Origin: Bradyrhizobium sp. 132
GTDB taxonomy: Bacteria; Pseudomonadota; Alphaproteobacteria; Rhizobiales; Xanthobacteraceae
Direction: 5' to 3'
Assembly (NCBI RefSeq): GCF_023074185.1
Contig: NZ_JADPKY010000170.1
Coordinates: 1 to 64,000 of the forward strand
Length of the DNA: 64,000 nucleotides
This document shows positions 56,358 to 64,000 of the stretch, in pieces; the first letter of the stretch is position 1, and each line of letters starts with the position of its first letter. Position numbers and translations under genes: made by a program. Under the pieces are notes generated by a model, which was given only the letters and a program-made list of their open reading frames with translations, was not told the DNA's origin and ran no database searches.

Positions 56358-57950
56358 ATGACTGACCAGCCCCGCCGCGTCACCCGCGCACTTCTTTCCG
56401 TTTCCGACAAGACCGGCCTGATCGACTTCGCAAAGGCGCTTGCCGCGCATGATGTCGAGCTGGTCTCGACCGGCGGCACCTCCAAGGCGATCGCCGCGGC
56501 CGGCCTCAAGGTGAAGGACGTCTCCGAGCTGACCGGCTTCCCCGAGATGATGGACGGCCGCGTCAAGACGCTGCATCCGAAGGTGCATGGCGGCCTGCTC
56601 GCGATCCGCGACAACAAGGACCATGCGGAAGCGATGAAGGCGCACGGCATCGCACCGATCGATCTCCTGGTCGTCAATCTCTATCCGTTCGAGGCGACCG
56701 TCGACAAAGGCGCGGGCTTTGAGGATTGCATCGAGAACATCGATATCGGCGGCCCCGCGATGATCCGCGCCGCCGCGAAGAACCATGACGACGTCGCCGT
56801 CGTGGTCGAGGCGGAGGACTACAAGGCCGTGCTCGACGAGCTCGCCGCCAACAAAGGCGCAACCACGCTGAAGCTGCGCCGGCGCCTTGCCGCCAAGGCT
56901 TACGCGCGCACGGGCGCGTATGATGCCGCGATCTCGAATTGGTTCGCACGTCAGCTCGAAATCGACGCACCCGATTTCCGCGCCTTCGGCGGAAAGCTGA
57001 TCCAGTCGCTGCGCTATGGCGAGAACCCGCACCAGACCGCGGCGTTCTATGCGACGCCCGACAAGCGGCCGGGAGTCTCGACCGCGCGGCAGCTCCAGGG
57101 CAAGGAGCTCTCCTACAACAACATCAACGACACCGATGCGGCCTATGAATGCATCGGCGAGTTCGACGCCAGGCGCACCGCGGCCTGCGTCATCGTCAAG
57201 CATGCCAACCCCTGCGGCGTCGCTGAGGGCTCCGACCTCGTCAGTGCCTATCGCAAGGCGCTGGCCTGCGACTCAACCTCGGCCTTCGGCGGCATCATCG
57301 CGATGAACCGCGCACTCGACGCTGATACCGCGCGGGAGATTACAAAGATCTTCACCGAGGTGATCATCGCGCCTGACGCCAGCGAGGAGGCGATCGCCAT
57401 CATCGGCGCGCGCAAGAACCTTCGCCTTCTGCTCGCCGGCAGCCTGCCCGATCCGCGCGCGCCCGGCCTCACCGCCAAGACGGTGGCGGGCGGCCTTCTC
57501 GTGCAGAGCCGCGACAATGCGGTGGTCGACGACATGATTTTCAAGGTCGTGACCAAGCGTGCGCCTGATGATGCGGAGATGCGCGACCTGAAGTTCGCGT
57601 TTCGGGTGGCGAAGCACGTCAAGTCCAACACCATCATCTACGCCAAGGATCTCGCCACCGTCGGCATCGGCGCCGGCCAGATGAGCCGCGTGGATTCAGC
57701 GCGGATCGCGGCGCGCAAGGCCCAGGATGCGGCGGCCGAGCTGAAGCTCGCCGAGCCGCTCACCAAGGGCTCGGTGGTGGCGTCGGATGCGTTCTTCCCG
57801 TTCGCCGACGGCATGCTCGCCTGCATCGAGGCCGGCGCCACCGCCGTGGTGCAGCCCGGCGGCTCCATGCGCGACGACGAAGTGATCAAGGCCGCCGACG
57901 AGCACGGCATCGCCATGGTGTTCACGGGGACACGGCACTTCAGGCACTGA
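56358..57950 (+). CDS. purH: Bifunctional AICAR transformylase/IMP cyclohydrolase
   Basis: A 530-aa enzyme for the last two steps of IMP synthesis. The N-terminal cyclohydrolase has ALLSVSDKTG and STGGTSKAI, with DGRVKTLHPKVHGG; the C-terminal transformylase has KHANPCGVA with the catalytic Lys-His. The ATG at 56358 follows AGAGGA; an upstream frame to 56277 is not coding in character. Confidence 0.97.
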   Translation: MTDQPRRVTRALLSVSDKTGLIDFAKALAAHDVELVSTGGTSKAIAAAGLKVKDVSELTGFPEMMDGRVKTLHPKVHGGLLAIRDNKDHAEAMKAHGIAPIDLLVVNLYPFEATVDKGAGFEDCIENIDIGGPAMIRAAAKNHDDVAVVVEAEDYKAVLDELAANKGATTLKLRRRLAAKAYARTGAYDAAISNWFARQLEIDAPDFRAFGGKLIQSLRYGENPHQTAAFYATPDKRPGVSTARQLQGKELSYNNINDTDAAYECIGEFDARRTAACVIVKHANPCGVAEGSDLVSAYRKALACDSTSAFGGIIAMNRALDADTAREITKIFTEVIIAPDASEEAIAIIGARKNLRLLLAGSLPDPRAPGLTAKTVAGGLLVQSRDNAVVDDMIFKVVTKRAPDDAEMRDLKFAFRVAKHVKSNTIIYAKDLATVGIGAGQMSRVDSARIAARKAQDAAAELKLAEPLTKGSVVASDAFFPFADGMLACIEAGATAVVQPGGSMRDDEVIKAADEHGIAMVFTGTRHFRH

Positions 57951-57996
57951 TTGACTGGCGTGCGGGCTGCAAGAGTTGCGACGACTCCACCGACTT

Positions 57997-58082
57997 CGTC
58001 ATTGCGAGCGCAGCGAAGCAATCCAGAATCTTTCCGCAGAGAAAGTCTGGATTGCTTCGTCGCTTCGCTCCTCGCAATGACG
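57997..58082. repeat. Dispersed inverted repeat, family A copy 3
   Basis: CGTCATTGCGAGCGCAGCGA and GCTTCGCTCCTCGCAATGACG pair around GCAATCCAGA and TCTGGATTGC. It lies between convergent purH and the UMF1 transporter gene. Confidence 0.85.
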
Positions 58083-58104
58083 GGATGGAATTGCGGTAGT
58101 GCGG

Positions 58105-59487
58105 CTACTCCCGCACCCGCATCAACAGTCCCAGCCCCGCGACGAAGAACACCACCAGCACGGCCATGCCGGCCTTCTGGCTCGCCGTCACCGCGGTGAT
58201 CACGCCGATCAGGAGCGGGCCGATGAAGGACGTCACTTTCCCCGTCAGTGCGAACAGACCGAAATACTGCGCGATGCGGTCCTTCGGCGCGAGGCGGATC
58301 AGGAGCGTGCGTGAGGCGGCTTGCAGCGGACCACCGGCTGCACCGATCAGGCAGCCCAGCACCAGATAAGCGCGTTCGGCCGCAGCGGCGAACAATGCAC
58401 CGCCAGGCGCGGGCGGTGCGACCTTGATGAAGAAGATCGAATCCTTGTCGACCAGCAGGATCGCCGCCACCGCCAGCAGCAGGACCAGCATGCTGCCGGC
58501 GATCACACGCTTCGGCCCGATGCGATCGTCCAGCTTGCCGCCAAGCCATGCGCCAAACGCGCCGGCGATCGCGAGCATGATGCCGAAGGTGCCGATCTGG
58601 ATCGTGTGCCAGCCGAACGTACCGGCGGCATAAATGCCGCCGAAGGCAAACAGCGACACCAGACCGTCGGTGTAGATCATGTTGGCGAGCAGAAACGCCG
58701 CGAGCGATTTCCGCTGCGGCAGTCCCTTGATCGATTGCTTCAGCTCCGACAGGCCTTCGTGCAGCGCCTCGCGCACCGGGCGCTTCGCCGGATAGTCCGG
58801 CGTAAACAGGAACATCGGCGTCACGAAAATGATGAACCAAAGTCCGGTCAACGGTCCGGCGGCGCGGTCGCCCTGATGGCTGGCGGGATCGAGCCCGAAC
58901 AAAGGCGTGAGCCCGAGCAGCGTGCGGCCGGTCTCGGGATTGGCGGCGAGCAAACCGAGCACGATGATCAGGCTGACGATGCCGCCGATATAACCTGTCG
59001 CCCAGCCGGTGCCGGAGAGCCGGCCGAGCCGCTCCGGCGGGACCAGGGTTGGCATCATCGCGTTGTTGAAGAGGGTGGCGAATTCCGCGCCGACGCTGGC
59101 GAGCGCGACCGCGGTGAGCAGCGGCGGAATGATGGAGGGATCGCCGGGCTTTCCGATCCACAGCGTGCAGGATGCCAGCACCAGCACTGCGCCGAAGCCA
59201 GCGATCCATGGCTTCCTGCGGCCCGAAGCATCGGCAATGGCGCCTAGCAGCGGCGACATCAGCGCAATCGCGAGGCCCGCGGCAGCCATCGCAAAGCCCC
59301 ACAGCGATTGGCCGGTAGCGGGATTCGGCGCAATGGCGGTGGCAAAATAGGGTGCGAACACGAAGGTCGTGATCAACGTGAAATAAGGCTGCGCGGCCCA
59401 ATCGAAGAAGATCCAGCTGACGACGGCGGCGCGCGGCGGAAAGGTCCGCTCCGCCTTGACGCGCGCATCCGAGGTAATCGTCGTCAT
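58105..59487 (-). CDS. UMF1-family MFS transporter
   Basis: A 460-aa integral membrane protein with about 12 helices, opening with VVSWIFFDWAAQPYFTLI, which is characteristic of the UMF1/Atg22 branch of the MFS, then GAIADASGRRKPW. The substrate is unknown. It is divergent from ggt. Confidence 0.92.
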   Translation of the reverse strand: MTTITSDARVKAERTFPPRAAVVSWIFFDWAAQPYFTLITTFVFAPYFATAIAPNPATGQSLWGFAMAAAGLAIALMSPLLGAIADASGRRKPWIAGFGAVLVLASCTLWIGKPGDPSIIPPLLTAVALASVGAEFATLFNNAMMPTLVPPERLGRLSGTGWATGYIGGIVSLIIVLGLLAANPETGRTLLGLTPLFGLDPASHQGDRAAGPLTGLWFIIFVTPMFLFTPDYPAKRPVREALHEGLSELKQSIKGLPQRKSLAAFLLANMIYTDGLVSLFAFGGIYAAGTFGWHTIQIGTFGIMLAIAGAFGAWLGGKLDDRIGPKRVIAGSMLVLLLAVAAILLVDKDSIFFIKVAPPAPGGALFAAAAERAYLVLGCLIGAAGGPLQAASRTLLIRLAPKDRIAQYFGLFALTGKVTSFIGPLLIGVITAVTASQKAGMAVLVVFFVAGLGLLMRVRE

Positions 59488-59587
59488 CGTCCAGACCTCA
59501 TCACGAACAGTTTTGCTTCTCTTGGGTCAAACCGTATAGCATTGCGGCGGCGCGTGTGAACTGGCCGAAGGCCGCTGCGGAAATTTG

Positions 59588-61339
59588 ATGATGTCGTCTT
59601 TTTCGACACGGCGAGCATTTTTCGCCTTCGTTGCCACTCTGGCGTTCAGCCTTCCAACCGCGACCGCGCAGGATGCGCGGCGAGCTTATGTGCCGCCCGC
59701 GCTCGACACGGTGCACGCCGTTCCCGCCGAGCATGGGATGGTGGTGGCGCAGGAGAAAATCTCGGCGCAGGTCGGCGCGGACATCCTGCGGCGCGGCGGC
59801 AATGCCGTCGATGCCGCGGTCGCGACCGGCTTTGCCATGGCGGTGACCTATCCGCGCGCCGGCAATATCGGCGGCGGCGGCTTCATGGTGATTCATTCCG
59901 CCGAGCGCAACGAAGACATCACCATCGACTATCGAGAGACTGCGCCGGCTGCGACCACGCCGCAGATCTTCCTCGGCGCCGACGGCAAGCCCGATGCGGC
60001 GAAGTCGCGGGATTCCGCGCTCGGCGTCGGCGTGCCCGGCACCGTCGCGGGACTTGCGCTGGCCCTGGAAAAATATGGCTCGGGCCAGTTCACGCTGGCG
60101 CAATTGCTCGAGCCCGCGATCGCGATCGCCCGCGACGGCTTCGTCGTCAGCGACGACATTGCCGACACACTGCCGGGCTGGCACCGGCGCCTGGCGCGCT
60201 GGCCCACGTCAGCCAAAATCTTCTCGCGGCCTGATGGCACGCCACTCGGCGAAGGCGACAGGCTGGTGCAGAGCGATCTCGCCGAAACCCTGTCGGCCGT
60301 CGCCGCACAGGGTCCGCGCGGTTTCTATGAAGGTCCGGTCGCGGAAAAACTCGCCAAGGCCGTGAGCGACGCGGGCGGCATCATGACGCCGGCCGATTTG
60401 AAATCCTATCAGGCGGTGATCCGCGCACCGGTGCGCGGCACCTATCGCGGCTATGACATCGTGTCGATGCCGTTGCCGTCGTCCGGCGGCGTGGTGCTGG
60501 TGGAGACGCTCAACATCCTCGAAGGCTTCCAGCTCGCCGATTTGAAGCAAGGATCTCCGGCCTCGCTGCATCTGCTGATCGAGGCCATGAAGCGCGCCTA
60601 TGCAGACCGTGCGCGCTACCTGGGCGATCCCGCCTTCGTCAACGCACCGATCGGGACGCTCATCGCCAAGGACTACGCCGCCAAGCTGCGGGCAACCATC
60701 TCCGCCGATCGCGCCACGCCGTCGAAGCAGCTCGTTTCCACCGCCACCTCGCCGCACGAGGGCAGCAACACCACGCATTTTTCCGTCGTCGACGGCAGCG
60801 GCAACGCCGTCAGCAACACCTATACGCTGAACTTCAGCTACGGCCTTGGCCTCGTCGCCGACGGCACGGGCGTGCTGCTCAACAACGAGCTCGACGATTT
60901 CACCGCAGCTGTCGGCGCTTCCAATGCCTACGGCCTCGTCGGCTTCGAGGCCAATTTGCCCGGGCCCGGCAAGCGGCCGCTGTCGTCGATGTCGCCGACT
61001 ATCGTTCTGAAGGACGGCAAGCCGGTGCTGGTGACGGGCTCGCCCGGTGGCAGCCGCATCATCTCGACCGTGCTCCAGGTGATCGTCAACGTCCTCGATT
61101 ACAAGATGGACGTTGCGGCTGCCGTGGCCGCACCGCGGCTGCATCACCAATGGCTGCCAGACGAGGTTCGGATCGAGAGCGGCTTTCCCGACAATGTCCT
61201 GCTCGAGCTGAAGGCGATGGATCACCTCATCGTCGAGCCGATGGGGCAGACATCGGCGAACTCGATCGCGGTGACCGCCAACGGGCCGCTTGGCGCACCC
61301 GATCCACGCACGCGAGGCGCGGAAGCCGCGGGGCAGTAG
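59588..61339 (+). CDS. ggt: Gamma-glutamyltranspeptidase
   Basis: A 583-aa precursor exported to the periplasm that cleaves gamma-glutamyl bonds such as those of glutathione. The N-terminus STRRAFFAFVATLAFS resembles both a Sec and a Tat signal. Autocleavage would occur before the Thr in SNTTHFSVVD, giving large and small subunits; GSPGGSRI forms the oxyanion region. Two tandem ATG codons (59588, 59591) start it. Confidence 0.95.
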   Translation: MMSSFSTRRAFFAFVATLAFSLPTATAQDARRAYVPPALDTVHAVPAEHGMVVAQEKISAQVGADILRRGGNAVDAAVATGFAMAVTYPRAGNIGGGGFMVIHSAERNEDITIDYRETAPAATTPQIFLGADGKPDAAKSRDSALGVGVPGTVAGLALALEKYGSGQFTLAQLLEPAIAIARDGFVVSDDIADTLPGWHRRLARWPTSAKIFSRPDGTPLGEGDRLVQSDLAETLSAVAAQGPRGFYEGPVAEKLAKAVSDAGGIMTPADLKSYQAVIRAPVRGTYRGYDIVSMPLPSSGGVVLVETLNILEGFQLADLKQGSPASLHLLIEAMKRAYADRARYLGDPAFVNAPIGTLIAKDYAAKLRATISADRATPSKQLVSTATSPHEGSNTTHFSVVDGSGNAVSNTYTLNFSYGLGLVADGTGVLLNNELDDFTAAVGASNAYGLVGFEANLPGPGKRPLSSMSPTIVLKDGKPVLVTGSPGGSRIISTVLQVIVNVLDYKMDVAAAVAAPRLHHQWLPDEVRIESGFPDNVLLELKAMDHLIVEPMGQTSANSIAVTANGPLGAPDPRTRGAEAAGQ

Positions 61340-61435
61340 CTCTGTCCCGGCATAGCGCGAAGGCCTGCTCGTGCTTGCGCAAGCCACCGCGCGTGCTACC
61401 ACCGCCCGCATAAGGGAATTGCCGGGGAGACGCTC

Positions 61436-62731
61436 ATGACCACGACCGATCCGACCGAGCGCATCGAACGCGCCGAGATCGAAGACACCAGCCTTCTTGC
61501 CTTCTATCGCGACATGAACGCACCGGAGCGCCGGACATTCTGGGCTTGCGCGGCAGGCTGGGCGCTGGACGGCATGGACTTCATGATCTACCCGCTGGTG
61601 ATCGGCACCATCATCGCGCTGTGGAAGGTCGATGCGGGATCGGCCGGCCTTGCCGGCACCGTGACGCTACTGGCGTCCGCGATCGGCGGCTGGCTCGGCG
61701 GTTATCTCTCCGACCATATCGGCCGGGTCAGGACGCTCCAGATCACCATCATCTGGTTCTCGGTGTTCTCGCTGGTCTGCGCGGTCGTGCAAAATTTCGA
61801 ACAGCTCCTGATCGCGCGCGCGGTGCTGGGCCTCGGCTTCGGCGGCGAGTGGGCGGCGGGCGCCGTGCTGATGGGTGAAGCGATCCGGCCGCAATATCGC
61901 GGGCGCGCGGTCGGCTCGGTGCAATCAGGCTGGGCGGTCGGCTGGGGCCTCGCGGTGCTGTCGCAGGCGATCCTGTTCTCGGCTTTGCCGCCGGAGACGG
62001 CATGGCGCTGGATGTTCGTGATCGGCGCGCTGCCGGCGCTGCTGGTGTTCTACATCCGCCGCTCCGTCACCGAGCCCGAGGTCGCGGCCGAAGCCCGCGC
62101 CAAACAGGCCGCGAGTGGCAATCGTCCGGCGCTCTGGGAAATCTTCTCCGGCCCGATCCTGAAAACCACGATCCTGGCGTCGCTGATGGCGACGGGCTGC
62201 CAGGGCGGCTATTACGCCGTTACGTTCTGGGTGCCGCAATTCCTGACCAAGGAGCGGCACCTCTCGATCGTCGGCTCGACCGGCTACCTATCGACGCTGA
62301 TCATCGGATCCTTCATCGGCTATCTCGTCGGCGCCTGGCTCGCCGACCGGATCGGACGGCGCAATCTGTTCCTGATCTTCTCGATCGGCGCGATGGCGGT
62401 GGTGCTGCTCTACACGCAGCTGCCCCTGACCAACGAAATCCTGTGGGTGCTCGGCTTCCCGCTCGGCTTCTTCGCCTCGGGTTATTTCTCGGGGATCGGC
62501 GCGTTCCTGACCGAACTTTATCCAACGCGGCTGCGCGGCTCGGGCCAGGGTTTTTGCTACAATTTCGGCCGCGGCATCGGCGCGCTGTTTCCGTTCCTCG
62601 TCGGCTCGCTCTCGGCGACGACGTCACTCGCGAACGCGATCGCTATGTTTGCAGTGGTGGCCTACGCGCTGTTCTTCATCGCCGCCTTCGCGCTGCCGGA
62701 GACCCGCGGGCGGATATTGCACGCGGACTAA
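61436..62731 (+). CDS. MFS transporter, carboxylate:proton symporter type
   Basis: A 431-aa transporter with 12 predicted helices. Both halves carry motif A (GGYLSDHIGRVRT and GAWLADRIGRRN), and GWALDGMDFMIY opens the family of aromatic acid/sialate-type symporters. The substrate is probably an organic acid. The upstream gene ggt ends about 100 bases before. Confidence 0.92.
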   Translation: MTTTDPTERIERAEIEDTSLLAFYRDMNAPERRTFWACAAGWALDGMDFMIYPLVIGTIIALWKVDAGSAGLAGTVTLLASAIGGWLGGYLSDHIGRVRTLQITIIWFSVFSLVCAVVQNFEQLLIARAVLGLGFGGEWAAGAVLMGEAIRPQYRGRAVGSVQSGWAVGWGLAVLSQAILFSALPPETAWRWMFVIGALPALLVFYIRRSVTEPEVAAEARAKQAASGNRPALWEIFSGPILKTTILASLMATGCQGGYYAVTFWVPQFLTKERHLSIVGSTGYLSTLIIGSFIGYLVGAWLADRIGRRNLFLIFSIGAMAVVLLYTQLPLTNEILWVLGFPLGFFASGYFSGIGAFLTELYPTRLRGSGQGFCYNFGRGIGALFPFLVGSLSATTSLANAIAMFAVVAYALFFIAAFALPETRGRILHAD

Positions 62732-62763
62732 CGGGCACCGTCGTCCCGGGGCGGCGAGGAAAC

Positions 62764-63429
62764 TTACCGCCCCACCTGATACGGCCCGCCCTTCTCAAGC
62801 GCACGGTTGTACGCCGGCCGCGCGTGAATGCGCTCCAGAAACGCCATCGCCTTGGGATGGCCGAGCTCGAGCCCGCCACGCGCCTGGGCTGCCTCGAGCG
62901 GAAAGCTCATCTGGATGTCGGCCGCGGTGAACTCGCTGCCGGCGAACCACTCGCTCTTGCCGAGCTCGCCTTCCCAGTAATCCATGTGCTGCTTGAGCTG
63001 CGGATTGACGAGCGCGGTGAGCGCCTGGTTCGAGACTTTGCGTACCAGGGGGCGCAGCAGCGCCGGCGCGCGCTTCGGCATCAGCGTGAACAGCAGTTTT
63101 AACAGCAGCGGCTGCATCGCCGAGCCTTCGGCATAGTGCAGCCAATACGTGAAGCGCAGCCGCTCGGGCGTGTTCGGCGGTGGGACCAGCCGGCCGTTGC
63201 CGTAGGTGGCGATGAGATATTCGATGATCGCGCCTGATTCGGCGACGGTGTTGCCGTTGTCGGTGATGACGGGCGACTTGCCGAGCGGATGGATGGCGCG
63301 CAGCTCCTTCGGCGCGCGCATGTCGGGCTGGCGCTGATAGCGCACGATCTCGTAAGGCACGCCCAACTCCTCGAGCAGCCACAGCACCCGCTGCGAACGG
63401 GAATTGTTGAGGTGGTGAACGGTCAGCAT
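62764..63429 (-). CDS. Glutathione S-transferase
   Basis: A 221-aa two-domain GST. The thioredoxin-like domain has NNSRSQRVLWLLEELGVPY with the catalytic Ser, and the glutathione-binding KSPVITDNGNTVAESGAI; the C-terminal helical domain follows. The ATG at 63429 gives the usual family start. It is divergent from the DUF2239 gene. Confidence 0.92.
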   Translation of the reverse strand: MLTVHHLNNSRSQRVLWLLEELGVPYEIVRYQRQPDMRAPKELRAIHPLGKSPVITDNGNTVAESGAIIEYLIATYGNGRLVPPPNTPERLRFTYWLHYAEGSAMQPLLLKLLFTLMPKRAPALLRPLVRKVSNQALTALVNPQLKQHMDYWEGELGKSEWFAGSEFTAADIQMSFPLEAAQARGGLELGHPKAMAFLERIHARPAYNRALEKGGPYQVGR

Positions 63430-63519
63430 CGCGTGGTCCCCGGGGGCTAGGCGTGGTCGGTCGGCCGCGTACGTGCCAGCCCGGGAACGCAATGTCGAGC
63501 CATCCCGTCGGATATTTTC

Positions 63520-63559
63520 ACCCGGGTATATTGACGCCGCGAATTTACCCGGGTATTAA
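63520..63559 (+). promoter_or_regulatory. Promoter with two ACCCGGGT operators for the DUF2239 gene
   Basis: TTGACG (63531-63536) and TATTAA (63554-63559) are 17 bases apart on the plus strand. A perfect palindrome TACCCGGGTA (63546-63555) lies in the spacer and touches -10, and a second ACCCGGGT (63520-63527) lies just upstream of -35; the centres are 27 bases apart. The start would be near 63566, 28 bases before the ATG. Confidence 0.65.
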
Positions 63560-63593
63560 ACTGCCCAATGTCGTCAATTTGGCAGTGATCTCG

Positions 63594-64000
63594 ATGCAGA
63601 GGATTTTCACCGCATTCCAAGGCCCGCGCCGACTGGCGTCGGGACCGGCAGGAGAGGTCGCGCTGGTCGTCAAGCGGATCGCCCCATTGCCGGACGAGCC
63701 CATCATCATCTTCGAGGACGACACGGGCCGATCAATCGACTTCGATCTGCGCGGCGGGGATCGCGAGGTGTTGGCGCGGCTGGCAAAGCTGGTCCCGCCT
63801 CCAGTTGAGGAGACGACACCGTCGAGCGAACCGCGTGGCCGCGGCCGGCCGAAGCTCGGCGTGGTCGCGCGGGAGATCACGTTGCTGCCGCGGCACTGGG
63901 AGTGGCTCAACGCGCAAGCCGGCGGCGCCTCGGTCGCGCTGCGAAAGCTCGTCGACGAAGCGCGCCGCGCGAGCGGCGACAAGGACCGCGAACGTCAGGC
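63594..64000 (+). CDS. DUF2239 family protein, 3' end outside window
   Basis: The 135 visible codons begin MQRIFTAFQGPRRLASG and continue EVALVVKRIAP, IIIFEDDTGRSIDFDLRG, a linker with PRGRGRPKLGVVAREITLLP and HWEWLNAQAGGASVALRKLV. The second part looks like a small DNA-binding or ribbon-helix-helix-like domain with an AT-hook-like GRGRPK. A GTG nine bases upstream is an alternative start. The function is not known. Confidence 0.85.
   Translation, partial: MQRIFTAFQGPRRLASGPAGEVALVVKRIAPLPDEPIIIFEDDTGRSIDFDLRGGDREVLARLAKLVPPPVEETTPSSEPRGRGRPKLGVVAREITLLPRHWEWLNAQAGGASVALRKLVDEARRASGDKDRERQ

Noticed and set aside
58321..59247. A 308-codon plus-strand frame over the UMF1 transporter
   Set aside because: It is a Gln/Arg-rich shadow of a membrane protein gene.

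Overview
The window is a GC-rich chromosomal segment of an alphaproteobacterium in the Rhizobiales, most probably Bradyrhizobium or a near relative (Nitrobacteraceae). The grounds are the gene families (IalB-like protein, two TAXI-type binding proteins, a short SdhAF4-like protein divergent from rsmB, an rsmB-heparinase-purH block, a hemD-Mic60-HemY block beside tsaD-gpsA) and several families of intergenic inverted repeats that look like the short dispersed repeats of Bradyrhizobium genomes. The genus is an inference from recalled family knowledge, not a search result.

Layout: 1-8.5 kb holds the end of an OmpA-family gene, argG, a PAP2 phosphatase, a small membrane protein, rlmN, an IalB-like secreted protein, a DECR-like SDR and a quinone oxidoreductase. 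8.7-17.2 kb is an envelope and signalling stretch: a Sel1-like protein, two TAXI binding proteins (one secreted, one anchored by two membrane helices), a DUF1232 protein, phhB, PhoD, a single-domain response regulator divergent from a Crp/Fnr regulator, and an ArsR/AHSA1 pair with a clear operator. 17.2-26.5 kb holds typA with a structured leader, an amine oxidase, an AT-richer HNH nuclease islet, a DCC-family protein, a hydrolase, a GNAT, ppa, the yggT-DUF167-folD operon and tRNA-Ala(CGC).

26.5-39 kb is metabolic and accessory: enoyl-CoA hydratase, class I amidotransferase, SDR, TerB, a zinc-ribbon adenylate cyclase behind a P450 and a Tat hydrolase, an MFS exporter, two paralogous Cys-rich secreted proteins, a polysaccharide deacetylase, a small secreted protein, an insertion-sequence remnant and tRNA-Thr(CGT). 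39-48.6 kb holds HemY-like, Mic60-like, hemD, tsaD, gpsA, an EVE protein, a second class III cyclase, an SRPBCC protein and topoisomerase IB. 48.6-64 kb holds acs, an L,D-transpeptidase, a membrane-anchored nuclease, the SdhAF4-like protein, rsmB, heparinase-like protein, purH, two MFS transporters, ggt, a GST and the start of a DUF2239 gene.

Most genes are housekeeping. No CRISPR array, prophage, secretion locus or biosynthetic cluster is visible, and I see no convincing undescribed multi-gene system. The most interesting unexplained signals are regulatory: two operator-promoter architectures (ArsR gene, DUF2239 gene), a strong rightward terminator with no gene in front of it upstream of typA, four TGTGA-N6-TCAC-like palindromes, a phased array of four TGTTCC hexamers upstream of acs, and a receptor-like TAXI protein.
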